A stretch of 12,873 nucleotides of DNA from Oscillospiraceae bacterium (GTDB taxonomy: Bacteria > Bacillota > Clostridia > Oscillospirales > Ruminococcaceae): the NCBI GenBank assembly GCA_031285945.1, contig JAITVF010000146.1, positions 1-12,873 of the forward strand, written 5' to 3'. The notes below the pieces were generated by a model. It was not told the DNA's origin and did no database searches. It saw nothing but the letters and a program-made list of their open reading frames with translations. A program made the position numbers and the translations under genes. Shown piece after piece: positions 12,259-12,873 of the stretch. Within the stretch, counting starts at the first letter, position 1; each line of letters starts with the position of its first letter.

Positions 12259-12873
12259 ATGGAAATATATCCCGCTATCGACCTTAGGGAGGGCAGGGTA
12301 ATACGGCTGACCAAAGGCGATTTTAATCAGGGTAAAATCTACGGGGACGACCCTGCTGGCACCGCGCTTTCATTTAGGGAGGCGGGGGCCAGGCGCCTAC
12401 ACCTGATCGACTTGGACGGCGCGAAGGATGGAAAGCCCGGCAACGCCGATATAATCGGGCGGGTGGCCGCTATTCCGGGGTTATTCCTACAGGTGGGGGG
12501 CGGAATCAGAACCGAGGAAACAATAAAGGCATATCTTGAGCTTGGGGCGGGCAGGGTTATTCTGGGCACCGTGGCGGTGGAGGATTTTGGCTTTCTTTCA
12601 CGTATGGCCGATACCTACGGCGAAAAAATCGCCGTCTCGGTCGACGCCAGGGAGGGCCGGGTAGCCACCCGGGGCTGGCTGGCCGACAGCGGGCTCGACG
12701 CTCTGGACTTTTGCAAAAGGCTTGAAAAGGCCGGCGTTTCGACCATAATATACACTGATATAAATCTGGACGGCATGATGGCGGGAACGGGGCTCGAGGC
12801 CTATAAAAGGCTGTCGCAGGCCGTGGCCTGCGACATAATAGCCTCGGGCGGGGTATCCTCGATGAAGGATATA
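12259..12873 (+). CDS. hisA: ProFAR isomerase (HisA), 3' end beyond window
   Basis: Phosphoribosylformimino-5-aminoimidazole carboxamide ribotide isomerase, a TIM barrel performing the Amadori rearrangement ProFAR to PRFAR. The first 205 codons are present; about 35-40 residues are missing past the window edge. Visible are the catalytic aspartates D8 (YPAIDLREGRV) and D129 (VSVDAREGRVATRGW), the phosphate-binding QVGGGIR (78-84), LGTVAVED (102-109), YTDINLDGMMAGTG (165-178) and the second phosphate loop IIASGGVSS (193-201). The half-barrel symmetry GGGIR/SGGVSS is typical. The GRVATRGW segment and Trp favour HisA over its paralogue HisF. ATG at 12259 follows AGAGAGG by 8 nt. hisH, commonly directly upstream, is absent; the gene has its own candidate promoter. 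Confidence 0.97.
   Translation, partial: MEIYPAIDLREGRVIRLTKGDFNQGKIYGDDPAGTALSFREAGARRLHLIDLDGAKDGKPGNADIIGRVAAIPGLFLQVGGGIRTEETIKAYLELGAGRVILGTVAVEDFGFLSRMADTYGEKIAVSVDAREGRVATRGWLADSGLDALDFCKRLEKAGVSTIIYTDINLDGMMAGTGLEAYKRLSQAVACDIIASGGVSSMKDI

Noticed and set aside
1..12873. CRISPR array, tRNA/rRNA genes, transposase or phage genes
   Set aside because: No regularly spaced repeat series, cloverleaf, or mobile-element protein was seen on either strand.

Overview
The window reads as a GC-rich chromosomal segment from a Firmicutes/Clostridia-type bacterium. The pointers are a hisZ plus short-form hisG histidine operon, a sigma-54 gene, near-consensus sigma-A promoters, strong Shine-Dalgarno sites, and frequent GTG/TTG starts. 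Isoleucine is written mostly as ATA despite the high GC (14 of 18 Ile codons in hisG). No phage, transposase, CRISPR, tRNA or rRNA gene was seen. The species cannot be named from this sequence alone.

Layout: (1) 1-176 holds no gene but contains nested inverted repeats and direct repeats. (2) 177-3475, minus strand, is a tight housekeeping cluster read right to left: YfcE-type metallophosphoesterase, biotin protein ligase without a DNA-binding domain, glutamyl-tRNA synthetase, and a stand-alone GyrI-like ligand-binding protein. (3) 3585-5761, plus strand, holds three uncharacterised genes of 82, 374 and 228 codons, which look like one functional module. The second is a Gly/Ser/Pro-rich repeat protein with a helical C-terminal domain. 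The third is Pro-rich with a hydrophobic tail. Genes two and three share an E-D-[LV]-A-[AG]-I-R-x-M helix motif and are tightly coupled. This is the best candidate for something undescribed. (4) 5762-5921 is a convergent intergenic region with an 84-bp imperfect palindrome and a very strong bidirectional terminator hairpin. (5) 5922-7271, minus strand, is rpoN. (6) 7272-7494 is an AT-rich divergent region with a near-consensus sigma-A promoter for the his operon and a repeated AAGATAA box. (7) 7495-12873, plus strand, is the histidine operon hisZ-hisG-hisD-hisC-hisB, translationally coupled by overlaps of 4-8 nt or direct abutment, then a 79-nt gap with a candidate internal promoter and hisA, which runs off the window end. 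hisH, often found between hisB and hisA, is not there.

How the genes work together: HisZ and HisG form the two-part first enzyme (ATP phosphoribosyltransferase), HisA performs the ProFAR isomerisation, HisB the dehydration, HisC the transamination and HisD the last two oxidations to histidine. HisI/HisE, HisH and HisF functions must be encoded outside the window. The minus-strand cluster combines tRNA charging and protein biotinylation with two accessory proteins. The three-gene module has no recognisable enzymatic domain and may act structurally.
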